Origin: Synaphobranchus kaupii
Taxonomy: Eukaryota; Chordata; Actinopteri; Anguilliformes; Synaphobranchidae
Length of the DNA stretch: 64,000 bases
Assembly (NCBI GenBank): GCA_029718625.1
Contig: CM056376.1
Span: 78,925,386-78,989,385 of the forward strand
Reading direction: 5' to 3'
The notes beneath the pieces are model-generated. The model ran no database searches and had not been told where the DNA came from. It saw only the letters and a program-made list of their open reading frames with translations. The position numbers were made by a program, and so were the translations under genes. This document shows positions 46,916 to 55,993 of the stretch, in pieces (within the stretch, counting starts at the first letter, position 1; the number at the start of each line of letters is the position of its first letter).

Positions 46916-47491
46916 ATGACCGATTGCTCATTACCACGCGTTTGGATCATCGGGAGCTCGCTTATCTCCAGGCTGCAGGCGCATTTAGGAGCATTTGGAC
47001 TGGACCAGAACCTGGGGCTAGATTGCCAGATCACCTGGGCTGGCAGAGGGGGCAGAAGGTGGGAATACTTAGTGCCTCTTTTCCGCTCGAAACGGGCTGA
47101 CATCCGCGACGACCCAGATGTGATGGTGATTCACCTCGGTGGGAACAGCATTGGCACGTACGGAAATACAAGGATCAGCCTAATGCGGCGCATGAAGGCA
47201 GACATCAGGGAAATCGATTTGCTATTTCCCAAAACCAAATTGATGTTTTCGGACATCCTCCCTCGCTGGAACTGGCGGGGTCAGACCGCGACTACCGGAT
47301 ATGGCCTTGAAAGGACCAGACGACGGCTAAACGGGGCCATGTTTGGCTTTCTGTCAGACATGGGTATGGGTTGCATTATGCATCCTAACATTGGCTTAAA
47401 TCATTTAGACAGTGATGGGACACATTTAAATTTAGAGGATAACAGGCTATTTCTTGACAACATTTACACAGCCCTGTCCTTACAGCTCTGA
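46916..47491 (+). CDS. SGNH/GDSL-hydrolase-like protein, 191 aa, intronless
   Basis: SGNH hydrolases are serine esterases or lipases; related domains occur in some retroelements (CR1-type LINEs, Ngaro/DIRS-type elements) and as free-standing fish genes. The frame is uninterrupted. Block I is at residues 10-16 (WIIGSSL, with Ser in the nucleophile place; GDS changed to GSS). Block III is at 73-78 (HLGGNS, with the oxyanion Asn). Block V is at 167-170 (DGTH, the Asp-x-x-His pair). There is no signal peptide or membrane segment. The ATG has A at -3. It sits 28 bases after a hAT target duplication and is followed at 22 nt by a histone-type stem-loop. A CCAAT/TATA promoter lies before the hAT. Whether it is active is unknown. 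Alternatives are a young element-encoded ORF or a domesticated gene. Confidence 0.75.
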   Translation: MTDCSLPRVWIIGSSLISRLQAHLGAFGLDQNLGLDCQITWAGRGGRRWEYLVPLFRSKRADIRDDPDVMVIHLGGNSIGTYGNTRISLMRRMKADIREIDLLFPKTKLMFSDILPRWNWRGQTATTGYGLERTRRRLNGAMFGFLSDMGMGCIMHPNIGLNHLDSDGTHLNLEDNRLFLDNIYTALSLQL

Positions 47492-47510
47492 TGGTCTAAT
47501 TGCACACCCC

Positions 47511-47553
47511 AAAGGCTCTTTTCAGAGCCACCTACTTTCTTATCAAAAGAGAA
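47511..47553 (+). terminator. Histone-type mRNA 3' end: stem-loop and downstream element
   Basis: GGCTCTTTTCAGAGCC (47,514-47,529) is the canonical 6-bp stem, 4-nt loop of replication-dependent histone mRNAs. It has AAA directly before it and ACCTA directly after it, as the binding protein SLBP and cleavage require. Sixteen bases on, AAAAGAGAA (47,545-47,553) fits the purine-rich histone downstream element; AAAAGAG is complementary to the CUCUUUU of U7 snRNA. It lies 22 nt after the stop of the SGNH-like ORF, the usual distance for histone genes. No AATAAA occurs close by. The signal itself is clear; its use here is inferred. Confidence 0.85.
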
Positions 47554-47559
47554 TTATAT

Positions 47560-48640
47560 CTGCACAAGGCACACAATTGCGAATGTAATTTTAACGTATC
47601 TAGTCTACAGACAACCATGTTTTCAGTGTTGTTCTCTTCTTGGGTCTTAATATTTTTTTAAATATTAACAGCAACAGTTATGGGAAAAGGGTAGGGGGTG
47701 GGGGCCTTTGATTGGAAGCTATATGTTGCATGTTGTTTTGTAGAACCAATTATACAGCAAACAGAATTTAAAAAGTCATAAACAAAGTGTTTAAAGCACC
47801 ACCTTCCATTCTCTCAGTTTTTGGACTCGGAATCTATAAGGTGCATGTTCCCTTTTCACGTTAATTAAAAAAAACACCCATTCGCAATATTAAAATGCTT
47901 TATAGCATACTGTAGACGAGATTTTGATGAAGATCTACATGTAAAAATCTTGTTATTCATCTGGAGTTTACCGGCGATATGGTCCAGAGAAAAACATAGC
48001 AGCTAGCGACTTTAGCTGGCACTGGTTATCAGAATTCTCAGTTTTTGGATTCGGAATCTATAAGGTGCATGTTCCCTTTTCATGTTAATTAAAAAAAACA
48101 CCCATTCGCAATATTAAAATGCTTTATACCATACTCTAGACGAGATTTTGATGAAGATCTATATGTAAAAATGTTGTTGTTCATCTGGAGTTTTCTGACC
48201 TAGCCACATCAGAAAACATTTCAGAGCGCCTCTTTGCCAGCATATCTTGGACCAATCGGATTTGAACAATCGGCATGATGTCAAGACAGGGGTTGGCCAC
48301 AATTTGAATAACATTTCATTTCACTATTACAAAATCCCTTCTGGGGTTATTTCGAATAAGGTGGCGAGCGCCTTATTTTTTTGGTGCCATTTTGCTTCTG
48401 AAGTGGCTGTAGAAGTCCCGCAGGACGCGCAGCACATGTAACGTTTTCAGTACACCTAAATAGACGAAAGTATCGATACATACCAGTCGATTAACACCTA
48501 AAACATTTCACAGTGAGTTTTTCTTGTAATAAAATGTGTATTAACGACTTCAATGTGGTTGGATGTTTTATAATGACCCCATTGATTTCAGTACAGCATT
48601 AAGTATAGGCACAAATGCTCGTAAACAGTCAAATTAGCAT
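47560..48640. other. Downstream stretch with a 158-bp direct duplication
   Basis: A segment of about 158 bases at 47,812-47,969 is repeated at 48,036-48,193 (offset 224), nearly identical, both starting TCTCAGTTTTTGGA and ending CATCTGGAGTTT. The spacer between copies (CCGGCGATATGGTCC...) is unique. No gene is supported in the remainder. This may be the flank of the SGNH-like locus or another repeat. Confidence 0.6.
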
Positions 48641-48642
48641 AA

Positions 48643-49347
48643 TCATAATCTGAGGTCCAGAGCGCTCTGGAGCAGGTTTTCTTCAAGGATCTCGGTGTAC
48701 TTAGCTGCATTCATCTTTCCCTCTATCAGGACTAGTCGTCCCGTTCCCGCTGCTGAAAAACATCCCCACATCATGATGCTGCCACTGCCATGCTTCACTG
48801 TAGGGATGGTATTAGCCAGGTGATGAGCGGTGCCTGGTTTCATCCAGACGTGACGCTTGGTATTCAGGCCAAAAAGTTCAATTTTGGTTTCATCAGACCA
48901 GAGAATCTTGATTCTCATGGTTTGAGAGTCCTCTAGGTGCCTTTTGGCAAACTCCAAGCGGGCTGTGATGTGCCTTTTACTAAGGAGGGGCTTCCGTCTG
49001 GCCACTCTACCATAAAGGCCTGATTGGTGGAGTGCTGCCTGGATGGTTGATCTTCTGAAAGGTTCTCCCATCTCCACAAGGATACGCTGGAGCTCTGTCA
49101 GAGTGACCCTCGGGTTCCTGCTCACCTCCTTGGCCAAGGCCCGTCTTCCCCGATTGCTCAGTTTGGTCGGGCGGCCAGGTCTAGGAAGATTCTTGGTGGT
49201 TCCAAACTTCTTCCATTTACGAATGATGGTGGCCACTGTGCTCTTTGGGACCTGTAAAGCTGCAGAGATTTTTCCGTACCCTTCTCCAGATCTATGCCTT
49301 GACACAATCCTGTTTCTGAGGTCTGCAGATAATTCCTTTGACCCCAT
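48643..49347 (-). pseudogene. Tc1 transposase, N-terminal two thirds (234 aa)
   Basis: Tc1 transposases cut and paste DNA using a paired-type DNA-binding region and a DD34E catalytic domain, and are usually about 340 residues. This uninterrupted frame begins MGSKELSADLRNRIVSRHRS. It has the first helix-turn-helix (about 5-50), a GRP linker (58-60), the second helix-turn-helix (about 65-115), and the first catalytic Asp at 152 (WSDETK). A GSIMMWGCFSAAGTG segment and LVLIEGKMNAAKYTEILEENLL follow. It ends at LQSALDLRL just before the second catalytic Asp (normally in QQDNDPKHT), so Asp2 and Glu are missing and it cannot be catalytic. A DNA-binding fragment could still be made. Confidence 0.92.
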
Positions 49348-49742
49348 GGCTTGGAGTTTGCTCTGACATGCACTGTCAACTGTGGGACCTTATATAGGCA
49401 GGTGTTGGCAATCCCCAATCATGTCCAATCAATTGAATTTATCACAGGTGGACTCCAATTAAGTTGTAGAAACATCTCAAGCAGTATCAGTGGAAACAAA
49501 ATGCACCTCAGCTCACTTTTGGGTGTCATATCAAAGGGTGTGCACACTTGTGTACATATAATATTTTACATTTTGATTTTTAATAAATTAGCACAAATGT
49601 CTAAAAACCTCTTTTCACTTTATGGGCTATTTTGTGTAGAATTTTGAGACAAAAAATGAACTCAATCTATTGTAGAATATGTCTGTAACATAATAAAACG
49701 TGGAGAAGGTGAAAGGGGTGTGCAGACTTTCCGGCTTGACTG
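48653..49742 (-). mobile_element. Tc1 element, truncated at the transposase 3' side
   Basis: The intact end lies at 49,742, where CAGTCAAGCCGGAAAGTCTG (minus strand) is followed outside by TA, the Tc1 target. The transposase runs leftward from 49,347. At about 48,653 the element breaks off inside the coding region, so the second inverted repeat is lost. Sequence quality of the remaining part suggests a recent copy. Confidence 0.85.
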
Positions 49743-49744
49743 TA

Positions 49745-50695
49745 TCTCTGAAATTCTAAATTACAGTATTAAGAAAACCCCCCAAAATTCCAATGCAGGA
49801 TTATTAAGTGTCACCGCTTGCGAAAACATCAGCCTACATTTTTTTCCCACGTATTTATTTACGTATATAAAAAACATATATGTATGGCTCCGGATTTTTA
49901 TGCGTATTATGTAGGCTATACTGTATGTGACGATTCTGACATAAGTTTATTCTGTTGCAAATTTTGCAAAAAAAAAATTCCGCTAGTGGGTCAAAGTTAA
50001 TAGGGTTAAATTAAAGTAGAATTCTGGACAGATTAGTTATCTAATGCACAAAATTTAATTTAAATTTAACTAGGCTACAATATATCATTGTTGTTTGTCA
50101 TAATTCAATCTGTTTTATTGTTATGAAATTTGTAATGTTGTGTTATGATTGTTATATATGCTAAGTTATTTGGTTATTTTTTTATCCTGGTGTACGACGG
50201 TGCTCTTGCGGCATATTGATTGAACTTTATAGTGGTGTGTAGCTGTACATTTTTTAGTGGATGTGTTTATTGGCAGTAATCTTCAGTTATGTTTATTCAA
50301 AGTTCAAGTGGATGTGTTACAATAATTATGATGGTTAAATTTTTTTTTTTAAATGGACACCTCCCAGAGAAAAAACCCTGGGAATTAATAACAAAAAACT
50401 ATGTTTTAAGTGAGAAGTTTGGCTAGGTCAAAAGCCACAAAAGACAGAAGATTAAAATGAGCACTATCAAGCCAAACTTCAACTCTCTACACTATCAAGT
50501 GTTTCCAGTACTCTGTTTTTTATATCTGACTGCTATACTGTATTTCAAACAACTCATCACTGGACAGATTGGTTCAAACCTTCTCTCAAATAGCCTAATT
50601 CATATTATTTAAAATGGTAAGTGACCTATGACTGCTGCATTAGGCTGTAGAAGTCCCACTAAAGTAGGTTTAGACATAGGCTATAGATCGTATCG
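49745..50695. other. AT-rich stretch, nothing recognised
   Basis: No gene or paired repeat is supported. The short frames at 49,720-50,000 show no domain. Confidence 0.45.
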
Positions 50696-50751
50696 GCTAA
50701 GATGTAACCGTGTTTCTCTGAGTGAAGAGATTATCTCTCCACTATGTTATA

Positions 50752-51298
50752 CACTGCCCGTCCAAAAAAAAAGTTGCACACTCTAATATTTCGTTGGACC
50801 GCTTTTAGCTTTCATTACGGCGCGCATTCGTTGTGGCATTGTTTCGACAACCTTATGTAACGTCACAAAATTTATTGCATTCATCAATGAGTTGCATTCA
50901 TCTTTGGCCGAGATCTTGTATTGACGACGGGAGAGTCGAACCACTCTATAAAGTCTTATCCAGCACATCCAAAAGACTTTCAATAGGGTTAAGGTCAGGA
51001 CTCTGGTGGTCAATTCATGTGTGAAAATGATTCCTTATGCTCCCTGAACCACTCTTTCACAATTTGAGTCCGATGAAGCTTGGTATTGTCATCCTGGAAT
51101 ATGCCCATTGATGGGATGCCCTGGTCATTCAGTACATTCAGGTACTCAGCTGACTTCATTTTATTGCTGCATAATGTTGCTGAGCCTTGACCTGACCAAT
51201 TGAAGCAACCCCAGATCACAACACTGCCTCCAGAGGCTTGTACAGTGCTCACTATGCCTGACGGGTGCAATGGCGACTTTTTTTTTGGACGGGCAGTG
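50752..51298 (-). mobile_element. Internally deleted Tc1/mariner element, copy B
   Basis: CACTGCCCGTCCAAAAAAAA at the left and TTTTTTGGACGGGCAGTG at the right, with TA on both sides (50,750-50,751 and 51,299-51,300), mark a complete 547-bp element. On the minus strand it keeps the C-terminal transposase part in one frame from the terminus to [10 protein letters not shown] and SFSHMN, followed by a stop. The PPQSPDLNPIE catalytic-Glu region is degraded. The internal deletion junction equals that of copy A (22,957-23,487). It is inserted into a tyrosine-recombinase retroelement terminus. Confidence 0.9.
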
Positions 51299-51593
51299 TA
51301 TTTCATATGTACAGGGAATGATCCTCCGGGTCAGGAGACGTGGATACTTTTTTAGACACGCCAGCTATGTCTTTATTGGTGCTCTATAAAGCACCTGTGC
51401 TGGCGTGGTATCACTGATCATTTAATTGAGCTTCTCTCCAAGCAGCCTAGAGTTAGAGATACGTATAGTCTCTTCAGAGAACCACGGTTACATTGTAACT
51501 GATACGTATCGAGACTATCTCTCCACTACGTTACATATTCCATATGTACGGGGAACTGTGTAAGACACACCGTGAGGAGACCGTACAGTTGAA

Positions 51594-51608
51594 CCCCCCC
51601 CCCCCCCC
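51594..51608. repeat. Homopolymer C run
   Basis: About fifteen C in a row between the retroelement terminus and the recombinase fragment; possible length uncertainty in assembly. Confidence 0.9.
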
Positions 51609-51714
51609 AGATGCAGGACCAACTCAAGAAGTGGAAGGCCGCTCAGCCTGCCAGACGGAAATGGGTAAAATTAATTAATTAAGCCTCTGCGCAAAGGAGT
51701 TAAGTTATGTTATG

Positions 51715-52400
51715 TTATTAACATACCTCATCAGTGCCCCAACCGGACATAGCAATGACTGCTGTTGGTCAACCCCATCACTTTGCTGAAGGCAAAAGAT
51801 TGCTCGCAGCTCGATGAACTGTTGTAAATTGGAGTCTTAGAGAATCTTAGGGAGAAACGATGGGTTAGGGTGTAGCACTACCCTTGCACCCTCCGGTAGG
51901 AATCTATAGCAGTCGCTAAGGACTGACAAAGTCTGTAATTCCCCCACTCTACGAGCAGATGTAATTGCTAACAGGAAAGCAGTCTTGAGGGAGACCCACT
52001 TCAAGCCTGCTGACTCGAGAGGTTCGAATGGAGCCTGCTGCAGTGCTCCTAGGACCTTGTCCCAGTCGCAAGTGGGAACTGCTGGTCTCCTAACGTGAGC
52101 CTGGAGCCTGTGTGCGCCCTTAAGGAAACGTGTAATCAGGCCACAGCAGACTTCAGAAAGCTTGTGGTCTCCGATACGGCCAGCCTTGATAGCTGCTGCC
52201 ATGCCCCTTAGGGTAAAAGGGGACTTGCCTGCATCAAGCTGCTCCTGAAAAAACACCAGTATCTTCCTGGCTGAGACTGTTAGGGGATCCAGGTGGTGTG
52301 TTACGCACCATGATGCAAACACTCTCCACCTATAAGAGTAGGCCATCCTAGCAGCTTGAGCCTCCTGTATGGTCCTAACCACTGGTTCTGATAGTCCCAA
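51715..52400 (-). pseudogene. Tyrosine recombinase fragment (DIRS/Ngaro type)
   Basis: These retroelements integrate with a tyrosine recombinase instead of an integrase. On the minus strand the frame opens MGLSEPVVRTIQEAQAARMA, then YRWRVFASWC (core-binding domain, about residues 20-110). At about 145-155 it has TSARRVGELQTLSV, carrying the first catalytic Arg. After a stop at 51,837 the reading continues in frame through a SLLCPVGALMRYV block, typical of the family (LCPVRALxxYV). The second Arg, His and Tyr are absent because the sequence passes into the terminal repeats. It is non-functional. The strand agrees with termini lying to the left. Confidence 0.82.
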
Positions 52401-52508
52401 GGCTAGAAGTCCAGTCCTCTCAGGGGCCAGGCCCTGTGTTTGAGTCCCTGGGGAAATGGGTGAAATAGGTGTGGTGTGGCGCCCCTCAAGGCAGATGACA
52501 CCCTAGGC

Positions 52509-53243
52509 CGGTGGTTCCCCAAACTCGGTCCTCGGGGATCACTGTGTATGCTGGTTTTCGTTCCAACCACGATTGCAATTCCAAAATCCTAACAAGCTGT
52601 TCATTTTTCTTAATTAGGTGCTTTTCATGTTTAGAGGGATTATTTACCCTCTTAAGCCACATCATGTCAGAAATAGCTATGCATGCCATGAAGAATAAAA
52701 ATTCCCATGTTCCTACTGTGCTTATTGGGCTGTTTTGCAAATAGGTAGCATTTTTTTTAAAACTGATCAAATTAAAGACTGGGGTGAATCAATTGGCTCC
52801 TAATTAGGTAGTTGAAAATGTGAGTTTTTAAGTTCCCTCATCAAGTTTTTCTTAAATGTATTAACACTGCAAGTTTGGCTCGTTATCATTTTCTTTGTCT
52901 TTTTTTCATTATTTATCAAATGGTTAGTTTTAGTGGCCTCAGTCTTTAATTTTATTTAATTAAATAAAATTAATTTGGTCAGTTAAAATCTTTTTTCTTT
53001 TTGCCCCTTTTTGTAATTATTTGCAATATAGCACAATGAGAATATTGTACTTTTAGTATTCATGACATGCATAGCTATTGCTAACATAATGTGGCTTAAG
53101 AGGGTAAATAATCCCTCTAAATATGACAAACACACCTAATTAAGAACAATTGACATCTTGTTAAAATTCCAGGATTGCAATTGTGGTTGGAACGAAAACC
53201 AGCATACACAGTGGTCCCCGAGGACCGAGTTTGGGAACCACTG
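52509..53243. mobile_element. Palindromic hAT MITE (735 bp), exact 8-bp target duplication
   Basis: Arms of about 200 bases are inverted: GGTTCCCCAAACTCGGTCCT at the left and GGACCGAGTTTGGGAACCAC at the right, continuing through CACTGTGTATGCTGGTTTTC, CTTAATTAGGTG and AGAGGGATTATTTACCCTCT. CCCTAGGC lies on both sides (52,501-52,508 and 53,244-53,251), an exact 8-bp duplication. No transposase. It was inserted upstream of the recombinase fragment. Confidence 0.92.
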
Positions 53244-53251
53244 CCCTAGGC

Positions 53252-54360
53252 GATCGCCTATGCCTAGAACCAGGCCTGGTCCTGAGTCTTACCAATCATT
53301 GCCTAGCTTTGGAAGTGCCCAAAATGATCAACTGCTACTTAAACAGACACAAATTATTCAAAAGGACATACATGTTTAATGCCCTGAATCTACCTAGACT
53401 TCCATTGGCGTTTTATATAGTTGGCCATGTGTCTGTGTTTATGGATGGATGGATCTGTGATTAATGTTTCTTCAAAACACCATGTAACTGAACTGAACTT
53501 TTTCATAATTTCCTTGAAAATGTTGCCCTTTTGGAGATGCAGCTTTGTTAAGACTGACAAAACAATGTCAAATGCTTAAAACCCTTATCAAAAAGTTTTG
53601 AATTCATTTCAAGGCTGCTGAATCTATTCTTGGTAACGCAAACATTGTGAAATACACTGTGCGTATGCTGTAATCCCTGAGTGAAAACTTGGAGCAAAGT
53701 GCAATTTTGAGCAGAGGTTTGTGTGTGCTTGCACTGTTTGTGAATGTCAGTGCTGCTTTACAGTTCTCTCTTTTTGCCCGCAGGCATTGGATGCTCAGCA
53801 TCGCTTATAGAGAAGTGGCTTTAAAAGCTGAGAGGAGATGGGAATCTGAAGCCTTTATGTGTTTAAACTGGCCAGAGGTACTTGGTATTTATCATGTAGC
53901 GTGTACCATGAATGATTCAGCAAGGCCTAATTTCAGTCGTGGTAATTTTCTCATGAATGATTAAAACCAATTCAGCTTAACAAAGATTGCCCTAAAATAC
54001 ACCAGGGGAACTATATACTGTAATGGGTGATCAGGAGCAAATAACATTTCTTGTTTAAGAAGATCCTATAAACTGATCACCCCCTGGCTGAGGACCCTCA
54101 TCTCAATACATTTTTAAATTGTTGTCAGTTTTTTACTACTCACTCACTATAGGCTGCAATTTTATTTAACGTGTGTTTATATGCAAACTGTGTAGAATTA
54201 GCATTTTCTAATTTGATAGTTATATCACCATGATGATTAATATCATAATCAGCCAACGGCTTTTATTCACACCACAACCCACATGCTAAGTTGCACAGAC
54301 ACAAATTTGAGGAAAAATGTGCAACTACAGCAAGCAGACCACAGATGCCCGACTGACCAT
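53252..54360. other. Non-repetitive stretch, no supported gene
   Basis: No repeat pairs. The frame at 53,689-53,964 (91 codons) starts MEQSAILSRGLCVLALFVNV, superficially like a signal peptide, but has no further support such as splice sites or a family match. Confidence 0.35.
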
Positions 54361-54564
54361 TGGGTTCACTAGAGAGTGATGATACACAGATCCCAGCTGA
54401 CCGAACCCTCCCTAACCCTGGATGATGCTACTCCCAATTATGTATTGCCCTGCTGGGTTACAATCCACAGTTGGCACTGGCACGGTCAGAATTTGATCCC
54501 GGACTGCGGGGCCCATAAATGCACTATAAAGGTGCCTTAACAGGATGAGCCACCCAGTAGCTCC
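54361..54564 (-). mobile_element. tRNA-derived SINE, minus strand
   Basis: The minus strand begins GGAGCTACTGGGTGGCTCAT with an A-box-like segment, and has GGATCAAATTCTGACC as a B-box-like segment. The tail TCACTCTCTAGTGAACCC matches the copy at 32,821-33,001. Confidence 0.65.
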
Positions 54565-55097
54565 GCAAAACACATTTATTTTAAGAAATTAAGCAGTACT
54601 GATTCACCACAGAAGGCAATTTATTTAAAGGGTAAGTTCGCTATTTTGGACCTTGGACCCTATTTGCGGTCCGTCTTCCATGAACCTGACCCATGAAGTC
54701 CATTTTTTCGCTGATCGGTCCAGTATTGAGTTCGCTACAGATTTCCTGTAGGCTCTCACTGGGCTACAATAGAAGTCAACGGGGCAATTAGAAATGTTCG
54801 ATAAATGTGCTTTCATGTACAATAAATGAGACAGGAAGCTCAGGGTGTGTTGTTACCGGTCTCAGTATGCTCTCCTGTGAAATGTATCTCAATCCGAACA
54901 TTTTTACGTGCTTGGCATGGCTTGGAAGTAAGCATTTGTCTGTTGCTTGTTTTCGCTGCTCCCGCGGAGTAGCCTACTATGTGTCGGGGGTAGGGGAGTG
55001 GGAAGGTGTGCCGGCCGTTTACGAAACTATCTAGTTGAGCAGTCTGCGTTTGTTTACCTGCAGCAACGTAGGCTACAATTTCCACAAAAAAACTTGG

Positions 55098-55457
55098 ATG
55101 ATGGATTACTATAATGATTACGAAGACGAAGAATTCGATTTTGACTTTGACGTTACTGGCTACAGATTTGAGCCAGAATACACGGACACGGAACTACAAG
55201 AGATGGATGATAAGAGAGCAAGAGAAGAGAGAGAGGCTGAAGTTGCGCAGGTAATGTTATCCGAAGTCGCTGCCGAGGCTAGACCAAGAATTTCGGGGGA
55301 ATTTTGGTGTTCTTGCAAGAGGTGCAAGCAGATGCCCAGAGAGGAGGAAAGTTTGTGTTGTAGGGAGTGGGATCTGTTGCTACCGAATGCCATTGAAAAC
55401 CTGGATGTATCCGTGGATGACACTGGATCATCTCCATTGATTACCATTACACTATGA
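55098..55457 (+). CDS. P2X7 receptor tail-like cysteine-rich ORF (119 aa), element-borne
   Basis: The intracellular tail of the P2X7 receptor contains a zinc-binding cysteine-rich domain also found in many stand-alone fish proteins. This frame (ATG chosen at 55,098; a longer reading starts at 55,035) has an acidic start (residues 3-18) and a YRFEPEYTDTELQEM segment (22-36). A charged helix, KRAREEREAEVAQ, follows. Then comes the signature WCSCKRCKQMPREEESLCC (70-88), with Cys at 71, 73, 76, 87 and 88. It stops 31 residues later, before the later His/Cys ligands, so the domain is shortened. A polyadenylation signal (AATAAA at about 55,519) follows. Its role in the element is unknown. Confidence 0.65.
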   Translation: MMDYYNDYEDEEFDFDFDVTGYRFEPEYTDTELQEMDDKRAREEREAEVAQVMLSEVAAEARPRISGEFWCSCKRCKQMPREEESLCCREWDLLLPNAIENLDVSVDDTGSSPLITITL

Positions 55458-55518
55458 CTGCCAACAGATATGTGATAGATGAGAACTTTGGACAGGACAC
55501 CATGCGTCAAGCATTTGT

Positions 55519-55524
55519 AAATAA
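55519..55524 (+). terminator. Polyadenylation signal after the P2X7-tail-like ORF
   Basis: AATAAA lies about 60 bases after the stop of the 119-aa ORF, inside the same TTAA element, which suggests a complete transcription unit. Confidence 0.5.
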
Positions 55525-55696
55525 AACATTATAGAATTGTAAAAAGTTATAGTTGATGAACGTTTCCGACAGTTTTGTTACAAGAAACCAACTTATGTCA
55601 AGCTCGGATTTTGTTAGTTGGTATGAGTGCTGGGTCAGAGGACGCGCTCAAAAAAAAAAAAAAATGTTAGTAACGTTATAGCTAAATATAACTCAC

Positions 55697-55993
55697 CTCC
55701 GCTCCGGTGCTTGATAGTGCTGCAGGTCCGACACGAGGAACAGCTGTGTTCTTTAGCCACCAGTGTTTTGCTTCTCATTTGCGGTTACAGAAATCAGTAT
55801 CGTCGAAATGCGCTCCACAAACTCGCGAGTCTGCCAAACGGAGTTGATTGACTGGAGTGTTTATGTCGATCCGTAAGACAACCAGCCAAAGTCTCAATCT
55901 TTCTGGGTCAGAGAACGGAAGCCTGTGAAAACTGGTATTTGAGCGTCCAGACATTTTATTCCCACAACCGGGGAATGCACATTCGCGCACCAT
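55697..55993 (-). pseudogene. THAP zinc-finger exon of the TTAA element, one nonsense codon
   Basis: THAP domains are C2CH zinc fingers used for DNA binding by P-element-like and Kolobok transposases and by their domesticated relatives. The minus-strand frame starts MVRECAFPGCGNKMS (Cys 5 and 10). It has SFHRLPFSDPERLRLWL and ends with SRVCGAHFDDTDF (third Cys and His), then NRK and a TGA at 55,775-55,777. In the same frame beyond the stop comes EAKHWWLKNTAVPRVGPAAL, typical of text following THAP domains, and a strong donor GAG|GTGAGT (intron start 55,696). The exon is thus spoiled by one nonsense codon only. Later transposase exons are missing. Confidence 0.8.

Larger units (their letters stand above)
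50696..51620. mobile_element. Terminal repeats of a tyrosine-recombinase retroelement
   Basis: Two copies of a GTAACCGTGTTTCTCTGA / CCACGGTTACATTGTAAC ... TATCTCTCCACTA-GTTA block lie at about 50,700-50,750 and 51,450-51,535. In the second copy this continues as CATATTCCATATGTACGGGG. In the first copy the same continuation (TTTCATATGTACAGGG) is found only after the Tc1/mariner copy B, which therefore split it. A degenerate inverted pair, AGATACGTATAGTCTCT / GATACGTATCGAGACTATCTC, lies at 51,460-51,515. Such terminal wording is usual for DIRS/Ngaro-type elements in fish, and a matching recombinase fragment follows. Confidence 0.6.

Noticed and set aside
47514..47529. Considered whether the stem-loop is a chance palindrome or a bacterial-type terminator
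   Set aside because: The exact 16-nt histone form with AAA/ACC flanks, a purine element 16 nt on and correct distance from a stop codon make chance unlikely, and the genome is clearly a vertebrate's; kept as a feature instead.
53689..53964. 91-codon frame with a hydrophobic start resembling a signal peptide
   Set aside because: Hydrophobic starts are common by chance; nothing downstream supports a secreted protein and no exon structure is visible.
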